Assembly (NCBI GenBank): GCA_010015745.1
Contig: ML978174.1
Coordinates: 124,001 to 188,000, forward strand
Reading direction: 5' to 3'
DNA: 64,000 nucleotides
Source of the DNA: Setomelanomma holmii
Taxonomy: Eukaryota > Ascomycota > Dothideomycetes > Pleosporales > Phaeosphaeriaceae
Numbering within the stretch: position 1 is the stretch's first letter; every line of letters starts with the position of its first letter. Shown here piece after piece: positions 21,037-32,401 of the stretch. Below the pieces are notes generated by a model that was not told the DNA's origin, ran no database searches, and saw only the letters and a program-made list of their open reading frames with translations. The translations under genes and the position numbers were made by a program.

Positions 21037-24000
21037 ATGGAACATGGCATGTGCAATGTCATCTACATTGACCGGCGCGCCAACGACGAGCACGTGAAGA
21101 GGGAGACTCTGTCCAGCTCGCTTGTCGCAAGAACCAGCACCGGCAATGTAGGGCAGAGCTACTTCGCGCAGGGCAAGGCGCCGCCTGCAGAGGTGCACGC
21201 CAACGTCGAAGCCATTCTGTCCATGTTCAACGAAGGTAGGCTGCACCCACTATGCGGTGAAGCATGTTACTCACACATCCTATAGTACACATATGCGACT
21301 CTGGCAGGACCTGTCTGTCAAATATTGCAAGCATACTCGAGTCGCCTAGAGGCAATGCACCCACATTCATCATTATCGACGTTCCGTACGATGAAGAGCA
21401 GCGCCTAAAGCGATTCTCACGGGAGCCTCGCACGCCATCGCCCACGTCCTCACGCCTGATACGTATAGACACTTCCGAGCCCGATGACATCTACGGAACC
21501 CACCTGCTCACCCACATCTCATCGGAGATCTCGTCAAGGAATTACTCGAAGTTGGTGGTGCCAGTGGTCATGCTAACAGGTTTTGAGCGCGAACCGGCCC
21601 CGTCTGGTCTCCCATCACCAGGCATCCTCGGCGCGCAGGTCCTCACCGACACAGTGCGCCTAACGCGTTACCTGGATGCTGGCGCATTTGACGTCCTTTC
21701 AAGTCCTCTGTCGAAAGATCGTATGCATGGCTTAGTCATTCACGCATATCGATTGCAGAAAGAGTTCACACGGGAAGAAGCAAGTTTTCTGACTTCTAAG
21801 AGGAACCGGAAGCTTTCCTGGGTTGGTGTCGATGACGCGAAACCTTATGCTTATCTTCGTGAAGCTATGGTGTCGAACCTAATGACGGGAATCTGTAATC
21901 CAGAGACAGTAGGAGATTCGCTAGAAGCTTTGGACTTCAATCTGAGCGAAGACCGGAAACCGGCTGTAGAAGAGGCGGTCGGAACATGGGCCTTCTCTGC
22001 GCACGATCACACGGACGATGAACTTCTTTACGGAGCGCTGGTCATGTTGAAACATGCGTTACAGATGTCCGAACTCGACAAGTGGGCGATACCTGAAGGC
22101 AAGTCCAATCCGGAGACCATCACCTTTGTTGCTGACTTCTCGAACAGATGAACTAATCGTCTTCTTACTGGCCAGTCGCACCGCATACAACGAGTTCGTC
22201 AAGTATCACAACTTCCGCCACGTTGTCGACGTTCTTCAAGCACTCTTCCACTTCCTGGTTAGGATTGGCACTTTGCCTCCATACCCTTCAGCTGAAGCAT
22301 CCGCTATTCCACTGACGCCCAAGTCTCCAATTGCTGAGCTTCTCCAACCCTTTGATGCGTTGACCCTGTTGATCTCCGCAATCGGACATGATGTCGGCCA
22401 TCCTGGAGTCAACAACGCGTTTCTTGTCGCACTCAATGCTCCGCTAGCACAACTGTACAACGACCGTTCTGTTCTCGAATCGTTCCACTGTGCCGCTTAC
22501 TCGCAAATACTGCGACGTTACTGGCCCAAAGCTTTCTCGGACATTGCCATGCGGAAGTTGATGATTAACAACATCCTCGCAACGGACATGGGCTTGCATT
22601 TCAAGTACATGAGCGACCTTGGGAGCTTGCAGCAGAAGATTGCGCATGACAAGGGCGAGACTGATGCTTGGAGTGTCAAAGTCAGGGAAGAACAGAAAGA
22701 TCTAGCTTGCGGTGTCCTCATCAAATGTGCGGACATTTGCAACGTGGTGAGTGTCTCCAATCGACCATATTTGTCTCACGGCTAACATACCTACAGGCGC
22801 GCAAATTCAACACCGCTGCCAAATGGGCCAATATCCTCACAGACGAGTTTAGCAATCAGGGTCTCATGGAGCAAGAGCTACAGATGCAATCGTGTTTGTT
22901 CGGTGGACCACCCGTTCGAGACGATATCATCAAGCTTGGAGAATCCCAAATCGGCTTTATGAACATATTCGCCAGGCCTCTCTTCGAGGCGGTCACGGAT
23001 ATCTTGCCTGCGATGCGCTTCGCGGTCGACGAAATACTTTCGAACAAAGCAGTGTGGGAGAAGAAAATCGATAATGAACGCCAAAGGCAGAGGAAGAATC
23101 CGAACTTAAAACTAGGGCTTCTAGCTCCGTCCTTTGCAGACGATCCAACACCAAGCCCACTTTCTGGAGGCCCTGCAAGACCCATACCTCATGTCCCTGC
23201 CTTGCCAGCAGTGCGCAGCGTGACCAACATCGATTCGTCAGACGAGGCAACACGTCGGGAATCAACAGGGTCTATTCACGTTGCCACAGCCGGGTCCCGC
23301 AGGTCATCGCAGGGTGGAGAGAATGGGCCAAGACGCGCTTCTGCCATCGGCGTCACCGGACAGCGTGGTTCGGTATCGCATGAGAATCAGGGTTCTCGAC
23401 GGGGCAGCGGCGACGCAAGCTTGACAGCCATTTTCGTGACACAAACTCCGGGCGCCTCAGAATCGACGCTGAAGGACGGGATTGCGAAGCCCGAGCACCA
23501 GGGTCAGGATTATCTCAAGGATGGCATGTCCCCAAATGCTTTGAAGAAGAAAGAGAAAGACAATGTCAGACCTGTCACCGCTCCTTCGCAAGCCAGACAT
23601 AGTCAGGGTAAGCACATTGATGCGTTCAGCCCGCATTCGTCTCAACGACCTGAGTCGTAGATTGACTAATTCTGATATAGCTGTCAATCTCTACCCTCTA
23701 CCACAAGCAACCTCTCAGAGCCATTCTCAAGTCGATTTGTCGCACACTGCCAATGGAAACCTCGACGGCTCGAAATTACAGCAATGGGACAGCAATAAGC
23801 TTAGCGGCGATAGTAATGTGACAAGATCAGACGTGTCACGTAACTCCAGTTGGTGGCGCCAGATGAGTACCCGACGCAATACTCGCGATACTAGGAACGG
23901 CGATACAGTCCACCACAAGGACACAACGCTCGATACGGCGCCATCCAACACTGATTCCACGGCGACGAGCCCCAGCAGCCCTGGTAGGAAGACAACCACG

Positions 24001-24138
24001 GGCAAGATCAAGAGCTTCTTCAAGCGGAAACCTAGGCATGAAGAACAGCATAAACAGCTCTCTAGCTTCGGTAGTTCCTCCCAGCTCCGGACGCCACCGA
24101 CTAGCGATCCTGGCCGCTCATTGAACAGCGACGATTGA
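21037..24138 (+). CDS. pdeB: 3',5'-cyclic nucleotide phosphodiesterase (PDE2/PdeB/PdeH type), 959 aa, four introns
   Basis: It hydrolyses cAMP to 5'-AMP and sets signalling through protein kinase A. Exons are 21037-21235, 21286-22098, 22148-22746, 22797-23607 and 23681-24138, which sum to 960 codons. The N-terminal third contains the VHICDSGRTC...FIIIDVPYDEE segment typical of filamentous fungal enzymes of this class. The catalytic HD domain, residues about 330-610, shows YHNFRHVVDVLQ, SAIGHDVGHPGVNN, FHCAAYSQIL and IKCADICNVARKF, which provide the metal-binding His and Asp residues. The last 350 residues are disordered, Ser/Arg-rich, and end in a basic patch (KIKSFFKRKPRHEE). Intron 2 (22099-22147) starts with GCAAGT, a GC-AG intron. 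The ATG at 21037 has a good context (ACCATGG). The ortholog name is assigned by family, not by search. Confidence 0.92.
22099..22147 (+). other. GC-AG intron in the phosphodiesterase gene
   Basis: A 49 bp intron with donor GCAAGT, branch GCTGAC and acceptor AACAG. It joins WAIPE to DELIVFLLA at the start of the catalytic domain. No GT donor nearby gives a continuous frame. Confidence 0.75.
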
Positions 24139-25385
24139 ACACGCATTGCTGGTTACCGTTTTTCTTTTGTTTAGCAACGATCGACGCCGCATCCGATACC
24201 ACGGTATTTCCTTCACTCTCGACATCACTTAAAAGCTATTCTTGGTCTCCAGCTTCTGTCGCTGGCTTTCTTGTCCTTTGGACTTTCCTAGGATACGACA
24301 CTTCACGCATGACAGCATGGGCGGCCACGAAAAGCCTCGACTCTTGTACTATTGAGGATTCCTGTCAGCCTTCGGGCGTGTTTCGAACGAGCTGTCGCGG
24401 TGCGAAAGATCGATTCTCTTCTCGCGCGTATTGTTTCACTTAGCGCTTCCAGTCGCTTGAACTCTACTTTGTTCATCGCAAGATACCGCTCGACTTTTCA
24501 GGCAACACTCGGAGCTTTGTGGTGTAAGTGTTTGGTGCGTGTTGCATTTCCCTGGCGACGTGGGTTGTAATGTCTTTGGCTAGCAGGGCAGGGCATATAA
24601 GGCAGGCTTGTCGTATTGTTTGCGCGTTGCTGCATGTTGTCGCAGAGGCTTTCAGGTCGTCTGCAATTGTTTTAGGAAGAGTCGGAGCGGAGAATGAAGA
24701 GCCGCTGTCTAACCGATAGCATAACTGGGCGAGTTAGGGACAAGAAGTGTCTTAACCTATTAAGAGGAGCGGCAACTACTACCTTTGAACCGCAATGCGC
24801 CGCTCAGCTATCAACGAAAACTCCCGTAATGAACGTATAGTCTCACTACCTTAGCTCACATCGCAAGCCCCCAGTTTAGTGCAAGTGACATGCACCGCCA
24901 CCCTACTAAAGCTACGCAGTAGACATTGACTAAGGATGCATACAAAGATCAGTGCGTGCAAGACACAGCTGTTGAACTACTCTCAAAGAGCACAACAGCA
25001 CCATAGCATTCATTCACCCTGCTCTGCAATAAGTCCTCGGATCTCATAGCATGCCCATCCTCACAGCTTCCTACAGCTTCCTGCTCTGCCGCCCCCAATC
25101 TGGCCACTCTCGACATGCGCTGTGCTCAACTCTTCTCTTCGAATGGCCATGAGACCGTCCTGGTACTGGTCATGCTCATGCTCATGTACCTACCACCACC
25201 ATCTACGCTCTTCTTGCTGATTCTTGCTCCCTGTAACTAGGTAATGTTTCCAAGCTCACTTCCTTTCCGTCTTTGTTCACCATATTCGTCGCCCTTGACA
25301 CGGCTTGATAACAGGTTGGGTCGGAAATGCCGAGTCTGTGGCAGTGGCAGTAGCGTGTTTGGAGCTTTATATTGAGATATACCGG
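24139..25385. other. Intergenic region between phosphodiesterase and Tc1 element
   Basis: About 1.2 kb without a credible gene. The first 200 bp are probably 3' UTR of the phosphodiesterase gene. Near 25173-25190 there is a short CATGCT iteration. No RNA gene is recognised. Confidence 0.35.
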
Positions 25386-26501
25386 TACTGTACTAAGCCA
25401 AAAGTTTGTTCGCCAAATGCACGGACCCGCCCAAACAACGCGAATGCGAAGAACCACCCATTCTTCAACACACAATAACTACACCAATATGAGAGCTTTT
25501 GGCACAGAAATTAGTGGTAATCGAATGCGCGAAGGTGAATTATCAGAATGCCAGCGCGACTTTGTTCTTACTCAGAAAGAGGCGGGTATGCGGACAAAGG
25601 AAATTGCAAGTACTCTTAGCTGCTCGCAGCGCTGCGTTCAGAAGACTATCCAGCGATGGGAGATTACCTGCAGCAACGCCTCACGCCCTCGGGCTGGCCG
25701 TACACCAATTTTAAGCAGACGCAATCGCCGAGTTCTGTTGCGTCTTGCTCAAAAGTACCTGAAAATTGAGTACTGCAAGCTCTTAGAGGAGGCTGGGATG
25801 TGGCCAGCCAATTCTAACCACCCTAACGTCTCTAGGCGTACTATTCAACGCGTCATGCTCGAAGCTGGTTACCGCAAATTTCATGCAAAGCGCAGACCAA
25901 AGATTAATAGATCTACAGCGCTGCTTCGTATGACCCGCGACGTCATAGCAAAGCGCAAAAGCTACACTAATTGGAGCTATCGAGAGGCTCTCAGTGAGGG
26001 CCTCTTACCTCAATACAAGCCTGGGGAGCGCTTTATGATGGATAACGCTCGCATCCATACGGCGAAAAAGAGCAAGGAGTACCTCGAGAGACATGGCGTG
26101 TGGACCATTGAATGGCCACCCTATTCACCCAACTTAAACCCCATTGAACACATGTGGTGGGCCCTTAAGAAGAAGCTTCATGAGCTCCATCCTGAGTTAG
26201 ACTACATGGGAGAGTCTGCAGAATAGTGGATGGCATTTGAAGCTGGGTTAAAGGAGGCATGGGCTGCCATACCTGACACATTGATCAAGAAGCTTATTAC
26301 CTCTATGCCGCGTCGGCTAGAAGCCTGCCGCCAGGCAAGGGGTTACCAGACTAAATATTAAGTACAATGCGATTAATTTGCGCCTCTCGCGTGCAATTTT
26401 CATTCACTATAGGTAGAGTTATAGGTGGTTGAATTCTGGTAGTAAATGTGGTGGGTGTGGCCGGAGCGCACACGCGAACAAACTTTTGGCACCCGATTGT
26501 A
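25386..26501 (+). mobile_element. Tc1/mariner-type DNA transposon, internally deleted
   Basis: The element is about 1.1 kb. GCCAAAAGTTTGTTCGC at 25397-25413 recurs inverted at 26474-26490, and 14 bp outside each copy is a TA dinucleotide (25386-25387 and 26500-26501), the expected target-site duplication. The outer 12 bp and the inner part of the inverted repeats are diverged. Inside is a damaged transposase (25489-26361). The right end lies 75 bp from the stop codon of the mitochondrial isoleucyl-tRNA synthetase, so it may supply that gene's 3' UTR. Confidence 0.75.
25489..26361 (+). pseudogene. Tc1-type transposase, central deletion and nonsense codon
   Basis: The ATG is at 25489. The N-terminus holds the paired-like helix-turn-helix region (MRTKEIASTLSCSQRCVQKTIQRWE, then SRPRAGRTPILSRRNRRVLLRL and SRRTIQRVMLEAGYRKF). 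The C-terminal catalytic half has the second Asp (MMDNARIHTAKKSK) and the third acidic residue (WPPYSPNLNPIEHMWW). The first catalytic Asp and its neighbourhood (family WSDE segment) are missing: RMTRDVIAKRK near 25945 runs straight into SYTNWSYREALSEGLLPQYKPG, so around a hundred codons have been lost. A TAG at 26224-26226 interrupts the frame, which then continues WMAFEAGLKEAW to a TAA at 26359. A CAG-to-TAG change explains it. The product cannot be active. It could still be mobilised in trans if its ends are intact. Confidence 0.8.
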
Positions 26502-26576
26502 AATGTTGAGATGCGTGCCATTCGTACTATATTTACAAATCCTCTTCCCAATTTCTCCCTTGACAGCATACATGTC

Positions 26577-29500
26577 TCAAGGCGCCAATGCTAATGCCAA
26601 ACCCTCATTTTTCACCACGCCATCACATCGCGCACATATCTCGTCTTCGGGGCGTTTGACAAAGCGCCAACAACGCGGACACTTGGCCCCCGTAGGCGGA
26701 TGCACGACGACCCTCGCGCCGTTCGCTAGCCATGCGCCATCGTTTACAGGTGGGATACTTTCATCCACACTCCATTCCGCATTCGCTTTCAATACCTCCG
26801 GATCCCCAAAGGCAATGTCGTACGCATTCTGCGCAAAAGTTTGGATCTCCGCTTCCGGGTCTCGGAGCACGCGCAGAGAGAACTCTGTCACTACGAATAG
26901 GCTTGCCAATTGCGCTTCGAAGACGTCCCGTGTGTCGAAGTCGGGATGTGTGGCGCGGATGAAGGCTTGTTCGAGTGTTTCCATGGCGTCAGGGCGGAGA
27001 TAGAGTGTTACGCTTGATTCGAGACTTGAGCCGATTTTCTTGTCGGCGCGGAGACGTTCTTGCGCGCCTTTGATGGCGGCGCCGAGCGCGGAAATGTCTG
27101 TGAGCATCGTCTGCATGTCCGTTAGGCTCGGATGTGAGGGTTCGGGAAGAGGTGTCCAGTGTGCGCGCGCGGGATGCGTTGTGTTTTCCCTGAGTTGTTG
27201 GGGGACGTGGGCCCATACTTCTTCCACAAGTAACGGTGTGACAGGTGCCAGGATCTTGAGCAGTTCGTAGAAAATAAGGCCGAGGACGCGCTGGATGAGT
27301 TCGCAATCGTCCTTGGTACCAGTGTAAATGCGATCTTTCAATGCTTCAAAGTAAAATGCGCTGAGGTCGGTGGCGATGTACTTGTTCAGTGCGTTCACGC
27401 CCTTGAAGAACTCGTACTTGGCGTAGTGCGCATGGACTTCGTGGCTGATTTGCACAAGGCGGTGGACTGCAAGGCGGTCAGCGAGGTCGATTCTGGCTTC
27501 GCCTTCGGGTTCTTCTGGTGCTAAGTCCTCAAAAGAGGAGAAATTTGGCGGGCAGGATGGAAGCGAGAAGATGCCTAGGAGCCATTTGAAGGTCACGCGG
27601 TACTTGTGGAGGGCTTGATTGACGGATAGCAGGACTGGTTGGCCAATAGTGATGTCGCGCGTGTAGTCGCTGCTTGCAACCCAAAGACGTAAGGCGTCTG
27701 ACCCCATGGCATCATACGCGTCTTGACCCGGCTTCGACTGGGCTTCTTTTGCGCCTTTCTGCTTCTGCTTCTTCCGCTTGATGGGCGGCAGGAGTTCACC
27801 TGACATGATTTGCGAAGGGGAAATGACGTTGCCCAGTGACTTGCTCATCTTGCGTCCCTCTACATCGAGTGTGAAGCCATGAGTGATCAGAGTCTTGTAT
27901 GGGGCCTGGACAGTAGATTTAGAGTACGGCTGAGTAGCAACGTGTGTGAGAAGCGACGACTGAAACCAGCCACGATGTTGATCAGTGCCTTCGAAGTAGA
28001 CGTCTGATACAGGCTGATCTTTCTGTGGAGGAAGAAGTGTCCAGCTAGTACCACTGTCGAACCATACATCCATCGTGTCTCTACCTCGAACATATGCCCC
28101 TTGAAGGTGCTTTGGCTTCCACGCTGGATCGTCCTGCGCGTCTGTCCACCATGCATCGATGCCGCGCTCTTTGATCACGTTGATGATATGAGCGATCGTT
28201 GCTGAGTCCATTGTAGCTTCAAGGCGGTCTTCATTGACTTTGTACATTGCCGGAATGGGCACTCCCCAGGCGCGCTGCCGAGAGATACACCACTGACTGC
28301 GGCCTTGGATGAAGCTTTCCAGTCGAGAGCGACCACTCTCGGGTATGAAGTTGACATTTGCGATGGCTTCCATTGAAGGTTTCTTGATACTCTCAACATT
28401 TGCGAACCACTGCTCCGTAGCTCTAGTGATGACAGGCTGCTTCGTGCGCCAATCAATAGGATACTTGTGGCGATAGCTTTGTTTAGCGCGCAACAGATCT
28501 TGACTCTCTAAATAGTCGCATACGGCATTACTTGCCGACTTCTTCTCGTCAGCGACCAGTGAGCCTTCAAGAAGCTCTGGCTTCTCAGGAAACGCTTCTT
28601 TGGTGAAGGCACCGGCATCATCAACCGGAGCAAAAGCCGGGAGTCCGAGCGCATGGCAGACGTGGTAGTCGTCCATACCGTGGCCTGCAGCACAATGTAC
28701 CATACCAGTTCCCGAGGCATCGGTGACAAAGGCTGCATGAAGGATGGGCTGCAAGCCGCGCGCCCGCTGGAAAGGATTGTAGTATTGCAACTGGTCTGCA
28801 AGACTAGATCCCAGTATGCCAGATTTGTTGACGAAAAGGCTACGCCCGAGCACCTTTTCGTACTCAGCAACTCGTGACGTTGCGATCAAAGTCAAGTCAC
28901 CGTTGCCATCGGAGTCCTCGACAAGGCAGTACTCCATGTCCTTATGGACCGCGATCGCGCTGTTGGCCGGGAGCGTCCAGGGAGTTGTAGTCCAAATTAC
29001 CACGTTGATTTCTCCTTCGATTCCCTTCAACTTGCCTTTCTTGAGGTACTCGGACGCCAGTACCGGGAACCTTACGAATGCCGCTAGACTCTGGTGATTC
29101 TCATCGTACTCCAGTTCCGCTTCTGCCAGTGCAGTCCTCGAGCTCGGGCTCCAATGTACCGGCTTGTTCTGCCTATAGATCAGACCCTTCTCGAACATGG
29201 TCTTGAACACCTCGAGTTGTCTAATCTCGAAGCCGCGCTCCATGGTCTTGTACGCACCATCCCAGTCGCCCATGACAGCCCATTCCTTGAACCCGCGTTT
29301 CTGGTTTTCGATCGTCTTAGTGGCGAGCTCGCGCGCTGCCTCGCGGACGGTCACTGGGCTGGTTTGTGTGGCATCCTTTTTCTGTGCCTGGAGCGCCTTG
29401 ATCTCGATTGGGAGCCCATGGCAGTCCCAGCCGGGTATGTACGATACCGACTTATTTTGAGTGACTTGGAAGCGACAAATGATGTCCTTGGTGATCTTGT

Positions 29501-29807
29501 TCAGCGCATGACCAATGTGCAGCGGGCCATTTGCGTATGGCGGGCCATCGTGCAGCGTGAATGACTCTGGTGTCGCTTGGAACCGACTCTTGTTTGTGCC
29601 AAGATCCTCTGAGCCCTCAGCTCCACTTCCTGTCTTTCGCGATGCATGGAAGCGCTCACTGCTTCGCTGCCATGTGTATAGGTCCTCGGTGCATCTTCGC
29701 AGGTATTCCGAAGTCGCGGCGGGCAACGGTCGGGGTGGGAAGCTCGACTTGGGTAATCGGAGCGTGGACGACCATGACGCGCGAAGAACACGCGTCGGAG
29801 CTAGCAT
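26577..29807 (-). CDS. ISM1: Mitochondrial isoleucyl-tRNA synthetase, 1076 aa
   Basis: It charges mitochondrial tRNA-Ile with isoleucine. Intronless, ATG at 29807. Residues 1-60 are rich in Arg and Ser with few acidic residues and look like a mitochondrial presequence. The class I signature HIGH is at 97-100 (GPPYANGPLHIGHALNK), and the second signature KMSKS is at 653-657 (VEGRKMSKSLGNVISP). The editing domain lies between them, including the TTPWTLPANSA segment. An anticodon-binding domain and a C-terminal zinc motif (CPRCWRF...CARCDGVV) follow, as in bacterial-type IleRS. The length is slightly above the bacterial enzyme because of the presequence and a lysine-rich insert (KRKKQKQKGAKEAQSKPG) after KMSKS. 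A deleted Tc1 element sits just beyond the stop codon. Confidence 0.95.
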   Translation of the reverse strand: MLAPTRVLRASWSSTLRLPKSSFPPRPLPAATSEYLRRCTEDLYTWQRSSERFHASRKTGSGAEGSEDLGTNKSRFQATPESFTLHDGPPYANGPLHIGHALNKITKDIICRFQVTQNKSVSYIPGWDCHGLPIEIKALQAQKKDATQTSPVTVREAARELATKTIENQKRGFKEWAVMGDWDGAYKTMERGFEIRQLEVFKTMFEKGLIYRQNKPVHWSPSSRTALAEAELEYDENHQSLAAFVRFPVLASEYLKKGKLKGIEGEINVVIWTTTPWTLPANSAIAVHKDMEYCLVEDSDGNGDLTLIATSRVAEYEKVLGRSLFVNKSGILGSSLADQLQYYNPFQRARGLQPILHAAFVTDASGTGMVHCAAGHGMDDYHVCHALGLPAFAPVDDAGAFTKEAFPEKPELLEGSLVADEKKSASNAVCDYLESQDLLRAKQSYRHKYPIDWRTKQPVITRATEQWFANVESIKKPSMEAIANVNFIPESGRSRLESFIQGRSQWCISRQRAWGVPIPAMYKVNEDRLEATMDSATIAHIINVIKERGIDAWWTDAQDDPAWKPKHLQGAYVRGRDTMDVWFDSGTSWTLLPPQKDQPVSDVYFEGTDQHRGWFQSSLLTHVATQPYSKSTVQAPYKTLITHGFTLDVEGRKMSKSLGNVISPSQIMSGELLPPIKRKKQKQKGAKEAQSKPGQDAYDAMGSDALRLWVASSDYTRDITIGQPVLLSVNQALHKYRVTFKWLLGIFSLPSCPPNFSSFEDLAPEEPEGEARIDLADRLAVHRLVQISHEVHAHYAKYEFFKGVNALNKYIATDLSAFYFEALKDRIYTGTKDDCELIQRVLGLIFYELLKILAPVTPLLVEEVWAHVPQQLRENTTHPARAHWTPLPEPSHPSLTDMQTMLTDISALGAAIKGAQERLRADKKIGSSLESSVTLYLRPDAMETLEQAFIRATHPDFDTRDVFEAQLASLFVVTEFSLRVLRDPEAEIQTFAQNAYDIAFGDPEVLKANAEWSVDESIPPVNDGAWLANGARVVVHPPTGAKCPRCWRFVKRPEDEICARCDGVVKNEGLALALAP

Positions 29808-30197
29808 AATAGCATCATGGGCGGGCTGGTGGGCGGTTGCAGCTGATGTTGGGAATTTTACATCTTCTGAAGCTGGAGCTACAGTCTGGCGATGGTCCGG
29901 AGATTAGTCGGCGTTAAGCCTGGATGCTCTTTCCTCGTTGACTTTCATTGCAAGCACGGTTCGTATTTTGTACTGACCATGCCTAATATCTCAATGCCTT
30001 CTAATGACTGCTGTCTGGCTATGGGAAGGATATATGTAATGATATCGTGACGTACAAATGCATGCTTCGATACGACTGCGCAACGCCTACCAATGCAGAA
30101 CACAGCACCATAAAAAGCCAACATGTCCCAATGCTTCATAAAGCCCCACGGAGGCTGCTTGAAGAATCCAAGATAAACGCGGAAGCAAAGTGATCCC
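29808..30197. promoter_or_regulatory. Intergenic region upstream of ISM1
   Basis: These 390 bp lie between the ISM1 start and the end of the PHAF1 homologue, both on the minus strand. They must carry the ISM1 promoter and the terminator of its neighbour. No specific site recognised. Confidence 0.35.
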
Positions 30198-31827
30198 TCA
30201 GTACACCGTCAACGAGCTCACAGCGCCATTCTTGAGCACTTCGAACACCATGCCGGGGAAGCCGAACAGCTCCACATTCCCTACATCCCCAGCTCCTTCC
30301 ACCATCCCGCTTCCCGGATTGGCAAACCTGCTCTTCTTGCTCGATGCCTCGTCCCAGCCACCTAATAGCTCACAGCTGCTGCCTGGGCTATCTCCCCAGC
30401 CTCGGTTCAGGGCCATGCCTCTTTGCTGTAGCCGCTCCTGCTCCTCGTTATCATAGTATGGGTTGAACACTTCCTTCAACCTACCAGAGATGTCGCTAAA
30501 GCGCATCTCCGAGTTGAGTGGCTCCCTGTACATGGCTGACGGCACATGCTCGAGCGTCCACCTGCTTCTCCTGTGTCGGTTGAATTGATAAGAGCCTGGT
30601 ACATTGCCATGGAAGATGACTTTCGTCACTGTTAGATGATTCAGAGGCTGTGCGCTGAGCTCGCCTTCTTCGTGTAGGTCTGCCTCTTTTCTTTCTGCAG
30701 TAGGTGATGGTGGCGAGATTTGTGTTGGTTGTGATATCAGAACGTCAAAACCATGGTGGTAGTAATTGTAAAAATGCTCTGCTGCTGCTATCTCTCGCTC
30801 GTGCGCTTCGAGTGCTGCTTCGTCGTCATCCTCCCAGTCGTCGCCTGGATCAGAGCCGATTGCAGATCCGCGATCAGAGTCAAGCATGTCGTCAGGTGCG
30901 AGGCCGCCTGGCGACAAGTCGGAAGCGTCGCTTGTTCTCCTGTCCTTGTGTATTGACAGTCGGTGATCATTCTTGCGATATATCGAATCTGGCGCCCCAA
31001 GCTCCATGATCAGATCTTGAGGAGTGGTCTCGCTCAAAATAATCCAGAATGGAGGGTTGAAGCGCCTCGCAATCTCTATGCGTCCTTCTCCGTGTATCTT
31101 GATCATCTCAATCTCATCTGGCCCTCCATCTCTCCCCTTCCCAGCCAACGCCAATGATCTTGGGTTCGCTGGTATGGCTGTGAACAAGGTGCCTCGCGCT
31201 TTTTGCCACGATTCGCCGTGAAAGATTGCCATAGAAGTGGCAGGCCCCGTTGCGGTTGACGAGAGCAACGATATAAAGTCCTTCTTCGGGGAGTAGGCTG
31301 AATGCTGCACCGAAAAGTTGAAAGCGACGCCTGGATACGATAGGTTGTAGGTCCCTTTTGCATTAGGGTCCTCAGACTTGGGTGGTATGTACTCGCCGCC
31401 ATATGTAGGCCCTAGGAGCTTATCGTAGATGTGCCTGAACCGCGGACCTGATGATAAAGCTGACAGTGCATTGTGTCCATCTGCCGATTTGTAGACCTCA
31501 ATATCCTTGTACATCAGCTTTGCTTTCGCAAAGTCAAGCACTTCTATGAGTCGCAGCCGCTGGTCTGGTCCATCAAACTGTAGCCGTAGGCCATTATCGG
31601 GTAACACAACTTGTATTGGGGAGGCGATCGGATGGAGATTGTCGTGATATAGCTGGAACCGAGGAAAGGCTTTTACTTCTGCTTTGATGGTCGTCAAGAC
31701 TTCGTGTAAGGAGCAACCGAGTGCTGTTTACATGTCAATCAAGCAGCTCGCCCTGTGAACGCGCTCCCAACGTACTCATGAAGCCGACACTGCGGCCCGG
31801 AACTAGCTGCATGTTGCCATCATCCAT
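30198..31827 (-). CDS. PHAF1: PHAF1/UPF0183 family protein (human C16orf70 homologue), 525 aa, one intron
   Basis: Exons are 31776-31827 and 30198-31723. The 52 bp intron has GTACGT...AAACAG and joins RSVGFM to TLGCSLHEVLTTIKAEV, which restores the conserved family N-terminus (LVPGRSVGFxxLG). The start is the ATG at 31827; a second in-frame ATG follows five codons later. Conserved family blocks include PIQVVLPDNGLRLQFDGPDQRLRLIEVLDF, GPTYGGEYIPP, YNLSYPGVAFNF and, at the C-terminus, FGFPGMVFEVLKNGAVSSLTVY. Human PHAF1 is reported to associate with the phagophore in autophagy; the fungal role is inferred by homology. A region of about 100 residues (DMLDSDRGSAIGSDPGDDWEDDDEAALE) is an acidic disordered insert. 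It is divergent from kinesin-5. Confidence 0.88.
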
Positions 31828-32401
31828 GTTGTGTGAAGAGGAAGGCTTTCTCGCACTTGAGGGTGTTTGGTCCTTCGTCGGTGCCTGGCTCACAAACAGG
31901 TACCGTGGCTTGGGTGACCTCGTGCTTTGTCCGCGTGCGCACTATCCAGGAGCAACACGTGGGAATGTCTAGAAGGACAACGATCAAGAAAGAACTTCAC
32001 TAAGATTACAGTAGCAATGGTTCTCGGAGAACAGAGTAAGCGCGCTCAGCTTCCCAGAGCTGTTGTTGAGGAATGAGGGGCGATGGGGTGTGAGCGCAGT
32101 CACACTGCGACACCTGGGTCCTGGAGTGAGTGTACGGCACACCGATCGTTCAAATATAATGTCTCATTACCGTGCAAGCATATACACGGAGAGATTGGAA
32201 AGTCTACTGCGATTCACGTGTAGGTGGGAGAAGGTGCGGAGTTCATGCGGAGGAGTGTTCGGCTTTGAATTGGCCCAAGCTTCGATGGTCCCTGCAGCTG
32301 TTAGCGCGTAAACAATGATGGCACTGTTGTTGTGCCGCATAAACACTGGACGACATCACTAACACTAGGTTCAATACCACCAACATACACACATTTCTGC
32401 C
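31828..32401. promoter_or_regulatory. Divergent promoter region, PHAF1 homologue and kinesin-5
   Basis: These 574 bp separate two divergent starts (31827 minus and 32402 plus), so both promoters lie within. No clear TATA or named operator. Confidence 0.45.
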
